Origin: Stenopsyche tienmushanensis
Taxonomy: Eukaryota > Arthropoda > Insecta > Trichoptera > Stenopsychidae
Length of the DNA: 64,000 bases
Assembly (NCBI GenBank): GCA_008973525.1
Contig: WACJ01000219.1
Coordinates: 124,001 to 188,000 of the forward strand
Direction: 5' to 3'
In this document: positions 1 through 12,919 of the stretch, piece by piece
How the letters are laid out: each line of letters starts with the position of its first letter
Numbering within the stretch: position 1 is the first letter of the stretch
Notes under the pieces: model-generated
The model's input: the letters and a program-made list of their open reading frames with translations, nothing else
Told to the model about the DNA's origin: nothing
Database searches by the model: none
Position numbers and translations under genes: made by a program

Positions 1-3000
1 TTTGATCGAACGTAAAACATACTCTTTGGTTTATTTTACTTGAGAAAATTGAAATTAGCACGCTGGTTATGATAGGGGAATATTGATATTAAATATGAAC
101 TCGTCGATCAGGTAGACGTTTGACGCTCTCGCCGCCCAGCCTGAATCAGTGTCGTTTTTCCTTTCAGTAGAAGGAATAGCGATGTGCGACGCACGGGATA
201 AACGCAGACGACCAGAATGCGACACGGGGCAAATCTTCTCTCGGGGGTTGTTTATCTTAAATCGATAAGCTTCACAAATTACTTTGTCATTGGCCAAATT
301 AACGAAAACAAAGCGAAGATAAGCCAGTGCGAACGGGCAGGGATAGGAGTGCAAGTTTCGAGGTCGATCTCGAAAGATATTTAGAAAGTTGTCGTCTGAA
401 ATACGTTTGTAAAACTAACATCTGTGAGTCGTCATAGAAATACGCAACAGTGAGACGCTGGATTCGCTTTTCAGAAATTGCTTAAGATATCACTGCACTC
501 GCCGCAGAACCTCAGTTCGGTTGAAGAGCATATTTTTTCTGCAAACATGTCAGTATTTGTTTATATTCAAATCAAAAAATTCCGGGAACTTCTAGTAAGA
601 GAATGGTTGTGACAATACCGATTCTCGATCAGCAGGAAGCAAAAAATTATAAATATAAAAAGGATCAAAACATATTGTCTTATTTGTCCAAAATCACTTC
701 ATATAAATTGTTTCAATTAATACCATGCTACATAATACAATGTTATATTTTATTTTAAACATCATTTTGTGTCTTTATATGTCATATATATTTTTTTATT
801 CTGTTTATTTTATATTTGCATGTGCTAATTCCATCAAAAAGAAATGGAAACTCGTTAAAGTATTTAAGCGGAGTAAAATTACGCGACGGGACCTCCACGG
901 GGGAACGCCCGTTGCGCATATCCGGCAGACGCAGCGACGAACGTGTTAATAAGTCGTCAATTTCTGATGAACATTTGTAGATCTGTCCGCCCTAAATCTG
1001 CGCAGCCTCGGTTATTTTTTATCGTCGGCCCTTTCGATTTCGGCCGCATCGTCGACGATATCGATGCGCCTCGTCACCGTCGAGTTTCGATTCGACTTCG
1101 TCTCCGAGGATCGTTCGAAAGGAGGTTCGGTCGAAGGAGACGTCGTTCGGAGTCCGAGTTCCTCGGGTCGCCGCCCCCCGTCTCGACTATTTTAGAGACT
1201 TCGCGAGTTACCTGCTCGATATGTTTCCTGGCTTACGACTCGTTTATTTCACCACAATGAACTGCTTCGTCGAAGCGTCCAGATTTCGGTAGGAATGTCT
1301 GAAATGAAGTGTATGATTTTTATCGGATAAAAATTTCAATCTCAATTTTTTCGGGATTACGTTTACTAATCCCGGGACCGAAGCGACGACGGCGCGGCTT
1401 TCGAGATCGATCGTCGTTTGAAAAGGCAGAAGACGACGCGAGGAAGATCTGGCGTCGGACTCGTTCGTCGATGATCTATCGAAACGGGTCTACAGTTTTT
1501 TGTCAGTCGGTTCGCGCCGCCCTCGGCGTGATCTTTTCTTTAGATTCCTTCGAATCGTCGCTCCCCAATCTTAGAAGACTTTCGAATATTATCCGCGATC
1601 GCCGAATCCGATGTTTTCTATTCATTTTTCTTACAAAATTCGGCGAAAAAGCGAAGTTTGTTCATCGATATTTTGAAATAATTGATTTCTCCGTCTCGTT
1701 AACAGTTCCGGAGAAGTTGAGTTCGCAAATGATGTTATTATGTTTAAATTTCGCGCGAACGCTTCTAATGTGTCGTTATTAGCGATCTGACAACTATGAC
1801 GGAACGACGTCGCAGGCCGACGCCCTCGGCGTTTCTGGCTCGGAAAACTGTCGACGATCGAAAAGTCCGACGCCTCGTTCGAGATTGCGTTCGACGAATG
1901 CTTTCTTTTCGATGCAGTTAATCAATTTTCCAATCGAAACGTACTGTTGCGACGCAAGTAAACGCGCGCAGGGACCGCTCGAGGCTCGAAGAGTTGCTTT
2001 TATCAAACGCATAATGAGATCGATCGAGTGAAACATGCCTCAAATTCAGATGTCACAAATAGTCCGCGCCACTTTCTCTAACACATCAAACACTCGAACT
2101 CGTTTAGGGCACTAATCTAGAAAGTTTGCATTTCAACACGCGACCCGGCGCGCTTTTGATAGATGGCACTCTAAACCACAATCGATTGATGCAAATTTGT
2201 TTTTATATCAAATGCCAAAAATAGATGTTCCGCAAGTCCGCTTTCTGAGATTCTTTCTATTTTAACTCATCGACGAGTTTGATATGACGAACGGCCCCCG
2301 CTTTCGAGTGCTTCGAAGATAACGAATTCGAGCAACGTTCTCCGGGACTACTCGAGACCTCGACGGATTTTCATGCAGCTTCCGTCGGCAAATACGCGCT
2401 ATGAGATTAGATCTGATGGATCTTCTCGTCCTTTGCGCGACGGTCAATTTTGAGGATCGACGCGGGAGCGCGAGCGAAGCGCCGCCTTCGCGGTGTTTAC
2501 TTTTTCCTGTTTCGTTTGACCGGTTTTTTGTGCATGTTTGAAAATAGTATCGTCGGGTCGGGCCGACACTTTCGCAGTCGCAGGTACCCCACTTTCGGGA
2601 ACTTCGATACCAGTTTCGATCATATGATACCTTTTTTGTTCGGAGACGCGGACCCGTCCCGAGCTTTTCGACTCCGATCGTCGATGCGGAGTTCCTTCTC
2701 TTTTTTATCGCCGACGCCGCGTTGCGATCGAGACGAGACAGAAGTGTCTGCGTTTTTTGTCTATGCAAATATTGAAGCACATGTCTCGGAAATGCCGCAA
2801 TGATATAAATAAGCGCGGGCCGGGCCCGTTTCGAAGCGTCAGATTTATTCCGCAAATAAACGTATACGATTTTCCTCCGAGGTTCGAGGCGAAGGCGGTT
2901 GCGATCGGTGGCTCTCGATTTTGAAAATCGCCAAACGTCTAGACTTCGGATCGGTATCTCTCGACCTGCTGTCATATTTTAAGATTTTCGACAAACAAAC

Positions 3001-4600
3001 CACAAAGGCGAACGCCACTCGTTATTGTGGCAGCGACGACATCGCAAATTGAACAGAATATGATCCACACTTAAACTCCCCTACAAAAAAGACTGGCAAA
3101 TATAAAATACCTGCTGTATTGCGATTTCAGAAATTTTAGATGTGTATTTTAACTCGTACGGTAGGGGTGATCGCATATTTGCGAGCGCCTTCTGACGATT
3201 CAGCACTCTCGCGCGTCGAGCTCGGAGAGAGACGGGCGGAGTTCGACAACCGCCCGCGGGAGAAAAAGACGGAGAGCTTCCTGCGTGCGTCGCATGATCG
3301 TATAGATCGTCGACTGACTCGTTCGTCGTTGCGTCCGCCGGTTACGCGCGTCTCCGAAAAGCGAATCAAATGCAAACGCGCTAACTTTTCGAACGTCTTT
3401 CTATAATGCCTTTCAGATGACAACTGTCTAAATCATTTTGAAGATCGACCTCGAAACTTGCATTCCTACCCTTTGTCTGTTCACTTTGATTTGTTAATTT
3501 GATCGATGACAGAGTCAAGCTCGTCGATCTGAGATAGAACAACACCCGAGAGAAGATGCGCCGCACGTCGTCCGCGTTTAATCCGCGCGGTCCGTGAGAA
3601 ACGACACCGATTCGCATCGGGCGACGAGAGTGTTAAATATAAGCTTCTTACGCGCTGCCGCGGTCCTGATAGATGAGTGGATTTGTACGGATGATAAATG
3701 GCGGACAAGCAAATATAGCATATGAGATTATGACAATTTTAAATTAGCTCGTTACTCAAAAGGTTAACTGATGTCGCACAAAAATGCGAATATATCAGGA
3801 TTGCGATCACAATAAATTTTTCAAGAAGTGAGATCAGTCCCCCGCATATGGCGAATGACGAGGACTGTGGTCCAAGTTTCCCGCTAAAGATGTGTTATCA
3901 GCTTCATATCGGTGCGATTTTGAGCTAAGATCAGGCAAAAAATGGAAGGCTCGGTTTCGACAAAGAGACGAATGCATATCGGAATTGGAAAGAATTAGTT
4001 AGAAAAAAATGAAGAGTGAACTACGGAGGAGGAAAGGTTGAGCAGCGCCGCTCTAGACTGTGAAGCGACACCTCCGATAATGGTTTTTAAAAAGGTCAAC
4101 GACGACGTCTGTCTCGCGTGGCCTCGCATTGCAATACCGCTTCGATCAAATACACCTATTCCAAATTCAGATGAGCGATTTCAGCTCAGACTTATTTATT
4201 TTTTTGCTATTGTTTGGAAATCAGGCAACGGCAACTGACAAAATATAGCCGGGAGAATGGAAGACGGGTCGTCGGTACGAAGGGAAGCAATAGAATGCGG
4301 TCAATCTGCTGCGGAATAATTCGGAATGGGTAATTTGCGAGACTGAAATATGAACTGATCCCTTTTCGCGGTAACAGCTCAAGACGACCTGCGAACCTGC
4401 GGCTTGTTTTGCCGACGATAATTCGAATTAGCTATGCTTCGAATATAATTCAATGGCAGATATTTAACAATGTTTTGGACGATAACGAGAACCGAGTCCG
4501 TCGGAGAGACGCCGTCGAGACTAGAAAAGGAAAGATCGGGCTCCGGCTGACCCAGAAAGCGCGCATTCTTCCACCCACGAGTCCTTGTTTGTTCCGTCCC
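1..4600. other. CpG-rich sequence without recognised genes
   Basis: Apart from the hAT fragment at 1275-1378, I find no conserved domain, RNA gene or clear promoter. Open frames up to 237 codons occur on both strands at the same places (for example 2262-2975 minus and 2450-2803 plus). They are rich in Arg and Ser, as expected from CpG-rich non-coding DNA, and are not called. A 60-90 bp block at 3826-3900 resembles one at 10505-10570 (TTTCCCGC followed by ATGTGT) and may be an old repeat. Confidence 0.5.
1275..1378 (+). repeat. hAT element fragment
   Basis: This stretch matches the right end region of the hAT copies near 19740-19850 and 23940-24060 (shared AAAATTTCAAT then ACGTTTACTAATCC). 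It is diverged and lacks an intact terminal repeat. Confidence 0.55.
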
Positions 4601-4745
4601 GTTGTGCAATACGCTGGATGATGTGCCGCTTTGCTCCGCAATTGGGAAGTACCGCGACCAGGTGTCGAACCTGCGCGGGCGTTTCGCCATTTCAAACCAA
4701 CTACTTCGCCATGCGACACCGCGCCGATAACACTGAGCTTATCCT
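4600..4745 (-). repeat. tRNA-like sequence, probable SINE head
   Basis: On the minus strand an A-box-like TGGCGAAGTAGTTGG (4711-4697) is followed 24 nt later by a near-perfect B box AGGTTCGACACC (4672-4661), the right spacing for a pol III promoter. The flanks do not form a 7-bp acceptor stem and no anticodon stem is clear. This is therefore a tRNA-derived SINE or degenerate tRNA rather than a functional tRNA gene. Confidence 0.5.
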
Positions 4746-4861
4746 CGCGAGGTTTCTGGTTAAACTCGATATATAGACACTAGAAGACCGGCGAACGCTC
4801 TAACTATGGCGTGAATACTGAATATTTTGGTCCGAATCAATCATCCCCGTGTTAAAATACA

Positions 4862-4965
4862 CAGTCGACTCTCCTATAACGTCTAAATAGGGACCGAGCA
4901 TTTTTTACCCATTGCTTTCGTAAGAGACACAGCAAACGAAATAGACACTATATGAGGGTTGATTG
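4862..4965. mobile_element. Short pogo/Tigger-like MITE
   Basis: The left end CAGTCGACTCTCCTATAACG and the inverted right end (CAATCAACCCTCATATAGTG as read inwards) form imperfect terminal repeats beside TA dinucleotides. Related ends occur at 15262-15336, 38562-38744 and 60587-60664. Confidence 0.6.
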
Positions 4966-6189
4966 TATTTCTTGTGGTTAAACCGGGCTCATTGCACTCC
5001 CATTTCATGGCATCATTCGGCCCGCGATGATGCAACATATGCATCACCGGTCACGATAGTGTTAAGTTTGAGAGTTGTTCGATTCTTCAAACAATATTCT
5101 TTTCTTCGCTCAATCCGTGCAGAAATTTGTTTGTATTTGCTAATAACATTCTAAGAATTTACAAATGTCTCCTTTTCAAGTTATCGATGCGAATAAAATG
5201 TCACGCAGCACTTTTTTTTTAATAAATGCTACATTCGCACACGAGTAGTTTTTGTCGGATAGTTTTTGCTACTTGACTTCTCTTTGTGTGCTGTTTCGAC
5301 GTTGCGAACCTCGTTGACCGTGGCCACGAAACGTGACTTTTAAAAGGCTCAGCATTAAATGTTTAATTATTGCAATTTTTTGCACAACATTCTTTCGTCG
5401 TTCAATTCTCGGGTGCATTTTTTTTTTTTAGAAAGTTGTCCTGAATGCATACGATCTGCGAGTGTTGCCGCTCTCGTCGCTTTGACGGATTCGATTTGGC
5501 CATAGCGAGTGCAACTTTTTTGAAATTGTCAAAAGGCACGCAAACGCGTCTCGTTCGAGGGAGTTAGGACGCAGCGTGTGCCGTTTCCAGTTCGGTACCC
5601 AGCGTGGGGCTAAACACCCAAAATAAATGAGTCTTGCGAGTATTTATTTAGGCGTGCGCGTGTATTTGTTTGCATAAGATTTTACCCCGATTTCATATTA
5701 TAAATTCGCTCGTTCGCGATCCCCTCCTCGGGCCGCCTACGCTGCCAAATTTTGATTATATTATTCTTTTTTTACGTCCGACGCTTTGTTCGTAGATGAA
5801 TTGATTAACGACGAATGTATTTATATCCAATGCGAGATGATCAATCTTTGGTTGTTCTTAAATTCTTTTATTTTTTTTAACGCGCTGAATTCCATGTGTT
5901 TTGGGGTAACTCTCGCAATCAGATACGTATCGACATCGATTCTCCGCGTTTCTCAATCGTACGTCAGCGTATATCGGTCAAACAGTGAGTATCTCGATTA
6001 TATGATAAATTATTGCATTGTTGGAATATGTATATTGTTTTATTATAATGGCAATCTTATTAAACAATATCAAACATCTCTATAGAGTCAACGCTGTGAT
6101 ATGCTTCTATATTTTTTATATGCATTTCAAAACTATACTATTTCAATCGAAATTTTATTTTCGGCGATTGAATAGGATGACCGTTTGAT

Positions 6190-6580
6190 CAGACCGGTGT
6201 TTCTTCTCGAGAAATATGCAAAATCGAGATTTCTAATTTTTCGCGAAATTTTCAGAAGTTTCAGAAGAAAGAAGACAAATTTTAAAAATCAATTTTTGTT
6301 GTATAAATTACAACCGCTTCTATTTTTAAAACGCTGTACTATATTTGAGTGGGTTTCTGCTAAAATGCATTCGGTTTAAAATGCTTAATTAGATATAGCA
6401 AAAAAAGTTTAAAAAGTTCTAACTTTTAAACTGGTCTTATCTTTGTCTAAGAAAAAAAAAGATCCATTCTGAACATATTCATTTTGTCATAAAAATATGC
6501 ATGCTTTCTTGGAAAGTCGAAAGATCTCAATAAAAAGCTTATCCGACGATAGCGATCTCGACCGAGCCCTCGGCTGGACG
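6190..6580 (+). repeat. Diverged duplicate of 20975-21345
   Basis: Shared, in the same order, are TTCTTCTCGAGAAATATGCA (6200), AAATCAATTTTT (6290), TCTTATCTTTG (6425), CCATAAAAATATnTAnGCTTTCT-type sequence (6490) and CGACGATAGCGAT (6545). The partner lies in the FER intron before 22685. No terminal repeats or coding sequence seen. Confidence 0.6.
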
Positions 6581-6826
6581 ACGTCTCCCCTCGCCACCGA
6601 AAGGAGGGCGCGTTTCTTTATTTCCTCATTTTTCAGACGATATCGAAATAGTGAAACGAAACGATTGAAACATTATGATAATGTACTGTGTTTACCATTT
6701 CTATGGTACTGGCGACGATAACGAGACGGAGTTTTCCAAATGTGAAGGGAAACGCAGCGAAAAAATAAGCTCGTTTAAATCAACCTGTTTTAATATTTAT
6801 TGACAGAAATAAACGTTAGCCCTAAT

Positions 6827-7260
6827 GATTAGGGAATCCAATCCCGGGCGAAAATTTCGATCCCAGGATTTCGGGATTGCATTAGATCATCTCGGGTCAG
6901 TCCCGGAATCCCTTTCCCAATCGGACTGGGATTTTCATTAGTTTAAGAAATTACATTGATAATAGTTATCAAAAATTACTAAAAATTCCATTTGTTTGAT
7001 TTAAAAAATAACTTAAAGGCGAAAGGTTTTTTTTTTTAATTTAAGAAAACATAAAATTTCAATTCAAAAATAGATAAATAAAACACAAAAAAACTCAAAT
7101 ATTATTTTGAAAATATGTCCAAAGTAACACTAAAGCATCGAATGTTTCGTCATTTAGTTTGGATCTGATTTTGGAAGCCAGGCAACTCGTTGCTGGCTTC
7201 CAAATGCTCTGATGCAAATGCTGATCTCAATGGTCAGATCCGCCATGATGCATCGCTGGC
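6827..7260 (-). mobile_element. hAT transposon remnant with transposase C-terminus
   Basis: The left end carries the family terminal repeat TAGGGAATCCAATCCCGGG. Downstream, minus-strand 7184-7095 encodes the end of the hAT dimerisation domain (CLASKIRSKLNDETFDALV) with a TGA stop. The part between them is nearly the same as the left arm of the insertion in the FER intron at 23484. The other end of this copy is not recognisable. The copy cannot be active. Confidence 0.75.
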
Positions 7261-7299
7261 CACGAAAGTGTTTGTTTGAGTTTGCAGAAATCTTTCCGA

Positions 7300-10200
7300 A
7301 AATGAACAGCTCACTATTTCAACCCTATCGTTCGTCATTCGCAGCATGCTCGATTCGGTGCCTCCTCCGTTGGGGATCTTGACATCCTACAGTTTAGCGT
7401 TAATTCGCCATGTTTTGCAACAGTACATCATCGTAAAATAAAAACGCGCTTCCCGCTGTGAGATTTTTAGTAAACAAATCGGAAATTCGATGATGAAAGA
7501 ATCATCGTAATCTGAGTATTGAACGACGGACCTGTTCCGCCGTCAGACTGAGAATTGGCGATGACTCGATGCTTATTTCCGCGTCTGCGCTAAACAACCA
7601 CACTAATTATTGCTTTCTTTCAAATCCGAGCATAAGTTACTTTATCAAATTAGTAAATTTCGAATCGACTGTGCATCGACCCGCATGGAACTCATCTGTC
7701 TGTATTTTGACACTATCGATGTGAAATTATCTGGGTTTTTTCGGAAGGCAATCTCGGATACGTCGGTATCTGGTTTTGATGGGAACTACGCGTACAACGT
7801 TGAAGCAATTAAAAGCGCCGCGATTCGAATTGCATGGCCGATCATTATCTAATTTCAATATTCTGTAATTGAAAAGATTTGTCCTCGTCTGCCATGTGGC
7901 GCTCCATTTCGCGCTCTGCTGCACCTCGGAACTACTTCCTTATCGCCGGAAACTTATTATTGAGCGATATGCAATCTTCCTATGTTTTCGCAAGGCTCGA
8001 TCGAATCACAATTCAGATGATCTGATCGATCGATTTGTGGTTTTTTGCTATTGACTAGATTAGCACTTGACATATTGAAATTGTCTTTCGATCAATCGGG
8101 TCGCCTGGATGAACGTATCGAAATGACGCCTCTGTTTCGGTTAGCTTGAAATTCTGAATATTTTTTCTTTGAAAGTTAGTGAAAAATTCTCTAACTAATT
8201 TTAATTAATAATGGTTCGTTTTTATCGAGAATTATTTTTTACTAAATTTGTATGATCATAACTATACAACTTTTGGTAAAATATTATTAAAATATACTAG
8301 GTCTTTTCGTTGACGTCTTTACTTTTAGAGACCTGCATGCGAATAAAAAAAATATTATCCGTTCGTTTGCTCGTCTATTTTTTATATTTTAAAATCACAT
8401 CGTTGTTGAATTTTTAAATTAATATGCATCACAAAAGTCACACTCGAATAATAGGATTTAACAAAGAGTCTTTCATATCGAAAATTTTATTCGTTACGTA
8501 CGATACAATAAATGATGAACGACGATAATGGAAATGATGTAATATTGCAAGGTTTGTAAACGTTGGCAAATAATGCTCATCGACTGTGTATATTTTTTTG
8601 AATCGTGACCAGTTTTTCTGGCATCGTTTGCCTCACACGAATAGCTCCGCGACTTCCAGGAAGCCGTCGCAGAACGGGATCAGACCATCAGATCCATTTC
8701 GATCGCTTCTCGTTTGCCTTATTACCCAGATCGATATTGTAGCTCTCTTCGAAACAGACTGTTCCATTTTAAACCTGATAGACACCGGTGCTCGATTCTA
8801 GAGAATCGAGCTGTTCGATTTCATACTGGACTTCGCGATTGTTTATAAATATCCAGTAGATCGGCGAATTCGCGATAAACAAATTTAATCACGCTCATTT
8901 TATCTATCGAATGCCATAGTGGAATTCTTAGAGAATGCTAGCAAATCGAGGATAAGAAAAAACCTTCTGTGCGCGTCGATAACGCGTCGTCGTCATTTTC
9001 GTCTACCTCTCGAGATAACGCCTTCAAGTGAAAAGCGTTAATATTCTACGACTATCTGGTAGAGTTCGCCGAACGATCTCTGTTCGGTATATCTTCGGCT
9101 ACTGGGAATATACACACATACACATGTTATTAAACTGCATAAATTGAATGCCTATTAACACACGTTACGCGGGGTCAACTCGATCAAAGCTCACGCTTGT
9201 GGTTGGCATCTCCGCGACTTTTCCGCGCAACAAAAAAAAACATTTTTTATTTCATACGTATACACATTAGGGATATTTAAAGAGTAAGTGTACTAGATTT
9301 TTTTAGAAAAGTATATTTGAAAAAAAAGGATATTATTGATATACTCGTTGACTATTTTTCCACATAATCACCATTCCTTGGAAACCTCTTTCTGCACTTC
9401 CTCGTCGATTGAAAATTTAATTCCACAGATATGTTCTGTCGAGGAGGCGAAGAGATGACAATTTGATGGCGTCGAGTCAGAGGAATACGGGGAATGATTC
9501 AAAATATCCCAACTGAATGAATGCGACAAGCCCGCTCCTCAGCATTCTCCTCTTTTTATTTTGAATGCTTTTGAGTTTTTTTAAAATCTCACAATTTCGT
9601 TGTGTATTCTCCATGAGACAGAAATTCAACCAAAATGATGCCTTTTCGATTCCAAAAGGTCATGATTTTTTTTTACCGAAATTGTGGTTTTGAATTTTTT
9701 AGCAGATGGGGAATTGATGTGGCACCCACTTTTTATCTCTAGTCTTTGCTTTTTATGCAGTATTACCAACCCTTAAAAAAAAAGCTATAGCCCATTATTG
9801 TCACAGTACACTTACTTTATGAACGTTGTCTCGTATATAAAAACTATACTATATTTATTTTTATGCAACCTTAATCATTATCATAAAATAACGATATTAA
9901 TATGATATCTGCACTTTTTTCAATTAATGCGAAAGTTTTATATTCGGCTATTTGTTTGACAGAGCAATCCAAAGTTCTCGGTCGAGACTTTTTAAAATGG
10001 AAGTTCTAGTGTCCCGCTTCTAATGTGTTAATACAAGAGTTGAAAAACTTTGGTCACATGAATATGTCGTCTAAAATGGTAGCAGTGTTAGGATGACTTT
10101 GTCGGAAATGTGAGCATATTCTTTCTTAATGGAAATCCAGAAAACATCTAATGGAATTGTCTCATTTGACCGCGACACACCTGTATAGGCTCAAGGCACG

Positions 10201-12560
10201 CCGCTTGCGGAGCATTACTTTAGATTGAGATGTTTTACACGGGAACTTGTCGTCATTTTTCTAATTTTTCTTTAGTGTTTTGGTAGTCTAGAAGAACGCA
10301 ATGCGATGGCTGTGAACTTTTCGAAATTCGAGCCGTAACCGATTATATTGTATCAGATGTGTATTCCGATGCCCAATATGTGCCGGCTAGATAAATAAAC
10401 ATTTCAAAAATGTTAGATGTGTATTCATAGAAGTAGTACGAAAGTGTTGAAATAAACGGGATCGTGATCACAGTTAGCCGCGATCGCGATTCGTCTTTCG
10501 CAGAGTGAGATCAGACTCCGGCACGCCGAGAACTGAGATCTAAATTTCCCGCAAGATATGTGTCAACGGCGACTCGTTGCTTGATAGTCTTTTAAACGGT
10601 TATATTTCACGTTCAGCTGCGACCTGTTTATTTTCCGAGCGCTCCCAAAGAAGCACAGATGATAAGTATGCAATGCAATTTTACGTTTATTTATATAATT
10701 TAATACGCTCAGTGTAAGAAACATTATTTAATAACAATTTGTTCTTCTATTTTCATCGGCGGTTTGTCAAAATTTTAAATACATCATAGAACGCGTCTTT
10801 TAGATTGGCACGCTGACAGAGCTATGAACTGCTTCGTTAATTGGTCTCTTGTCGTTCGTGAGTTTTTCCTAACACATGTTCTGGTTTCCTTCTCGTACAG
10901 TTTTTATTATTTTCTATAATTTACTGAGTAGCTTGAGTTGAATTGCCTCCGATTTCTACCGTCTGAAGATTGATTATCCGCGTTTAAAAAGCATCAGAGA
11001 GCTAGACAATTTTGGTCAGCGCGTGCCAGTCGATCGACGCTATTAGACAGTTCTATCGTGACTACTACAAAACTGTTAATAGTAACCGTAACAGTAATCG
11101 TTACGACAACAACGACAGACCACACACGGCACCGTTAAATCACCGTTAAATGTCGAACAGTCTTTCCTAAAAGGAACCATACCCGGACGAGTGGCGACCG
11201 ACTCTTCCGAACTCCCGCGACGAGATCGCTTCCGAGGAATGAAAATCCACAGAGGAAAACGAAAACCTCACATTCTTACAGAAGTTTTAACAGTAGTTAA
11301 AGAGCGAGAGGCCAGAGAGCGCTCATAAGTATCGGTAGAGGCTGACCGGCGGAGGTATGCAAATAACAGGAAACCCGGCGATAATTCCGTTCGAAAACGA
11401 GAAATAAATCTACCTGCCATTTTCTGATCTTGACCAGAAAATCACGAAACTTGCGAAAATGAAGAAACTAATATTGGACTCGTTGTGCAATTATCGAGCG
11501 TCTGGTTTTTTGTTATACCGGTTTTCTGCTGAATGGGTGTTCAAAAACGTTCGCCCCCGGGGATCTGCGATGCATTCGAGAGCCCGCCTCTTCGTAACCC
11601 ATAATTTGAAGGGAAGAAGTCTAACCGTCGACCTGGATGAACGTACACTAATTAGATTTGTGGAAGACTCGTCACGCTTGAATTGCTTTTTATGCAGTAA
11701 AATATAAATAACCCATTCGGTCGAAATTTGGTTTGGCGATAATTGAAAGATCGGTTTATATAGTGTTTAGATAATACGATAAGGGGCACGGCACAGGATG
11801 ATCGGGAAGACTGCCACACGAGGAATTTGGGTTACGCGTGAACTTGCATCGATGTCTATTTTGTCTAGTCAAGAAACAACAATGTAATGTTGATCGAGAT
11901 TTTTGAAACCTTTATCGAGAATAATATTTTGAAAGATGCACGAAAAGGGTATCCATCTTGACCCTTTTAATATCGACCGAAAAAAATAAGCGAAGAGTTC
12001 CGAGTCAATTCAATGACGTTTGAGAAAAATAAGGAAAGAAAGAATGATATTTTTACAAAATTTAAAAAGGCACATATAAAATAAAGGAGGAATAAATCAA
12101 TGCTAAGGGTATTGATTGAAATTTGAAACCATGAATCAAAAATGAAAATGATTAGAAGGAATGTAAATAAGAATGTATTTTCTAATGGTTTAGTCTCAGT
12201 GTGATATAAAACATGTAGTATAAAGAGATTTCACCTTGGATACGTTTATCCAGGGGACGCTCCAAAAGGGACTCGGAGGTCGTGCTGCCTAGGATCCCTG
12301 ACTCAATTTTCAGGGTTCGACGATTCTCTAGCAGTCCCTCCGCCGGGACGAGATTTCCCAGAACCGCGACTGCTCATTTCAATCCGAAATACCAGATCAA
12401 GAACGCTTGTTTTTCACTTCGGATCGGTGGCGGTTGCGAGGCGTAGACGGTGCTTCCGAGGGACTCCCGACCGAACCCCATACCGAACTAAATTACGATT
12501 GAATTCTGGTTCGAATTAAATTTCGATCGAATTTTTCCAATTCTCAAACGAATTTAGACT
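7300..12560. other. No gene recognised
   Basis: Mixed CpG-rich and AT-rich DNA with short open frames only (up to 82 codons). No conserved motif, RNA gene or intact transposon is visible. A short repeated motif (TTAGATGTGTATTC) at about 10415 resembles ones at 3136 and 18650 (inverted) and may mark ends of an old element. Confidence 0.4.
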
Positions 12561-12564
12561 CGAA

Positions 12565-12918
12565 TTAACGAAGGTAGCTCTCCATACTTCCTTTAGAACT
12601 CTTCGCTATCAATTTTTCGTTCCCAGTTACAATGTGATTAATTTTGTGTGTTGAAAATAAGGAATCGCATGTTGTCATCTTCAGCTGTTCTTTATCGGTC
12701 GTGGATAATTCATCTGGTGTCGATAATTCTGCGACAAATTCTGATGGGGATTCAACGAGCAATGTGAGAACGTCATTTCTCATTCTCGATGGTTCTCGAT
12801 TTAGATGCATCCTTCGAGTGTCTATTTCCTGATTCAGGTTTTTAGAAGCAACTTTGGCATCTATTAGATGATAATAATGATCCGTTAAAATCGTTAATAA
12901 AGTCTTCCTCGGTTTCAT
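12565..12918 (-). CDS. Hypothetical ORF, 117 codons
   Basis: A self-contained frame with an in-frame stop (TAA) two codons before its ATG and no overlapping long frame over most of its length. The predicted protein is hydrophilic, rich in Thr, Ser, Leu and Asp/Glu, without signal peptide or membrane segment (for example LTLLVESPSEFVAELSTPDE). Its composition is more protein-like than other frames in this interval, but I recognise no domain and see no promoter or splice context. It could equally be chance or a transposon relic. Confidence 0.22.
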   Translation of the reverse strand: MKPRKTLLTILTDHYYHLIDAKVASKNLNQEIDTRRMHLNREPSRMRNDVLTLLVESPSEFVAELSTPDELSTTDKEQLKMTTCDSLFSTHKINHIVTGNEKLIAKSSKGSMESYLR

Positions 12919-12919
12919 G

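Noticed and set aside
2262..2975. Longest frame in the window (237 codons, minus strand).
   Set aside because: Arg/Ser-rich sequence in CpG-rich DNA with a competing 117-codon frame on the other strand and no family signature; typical of chance frames in such DNA.
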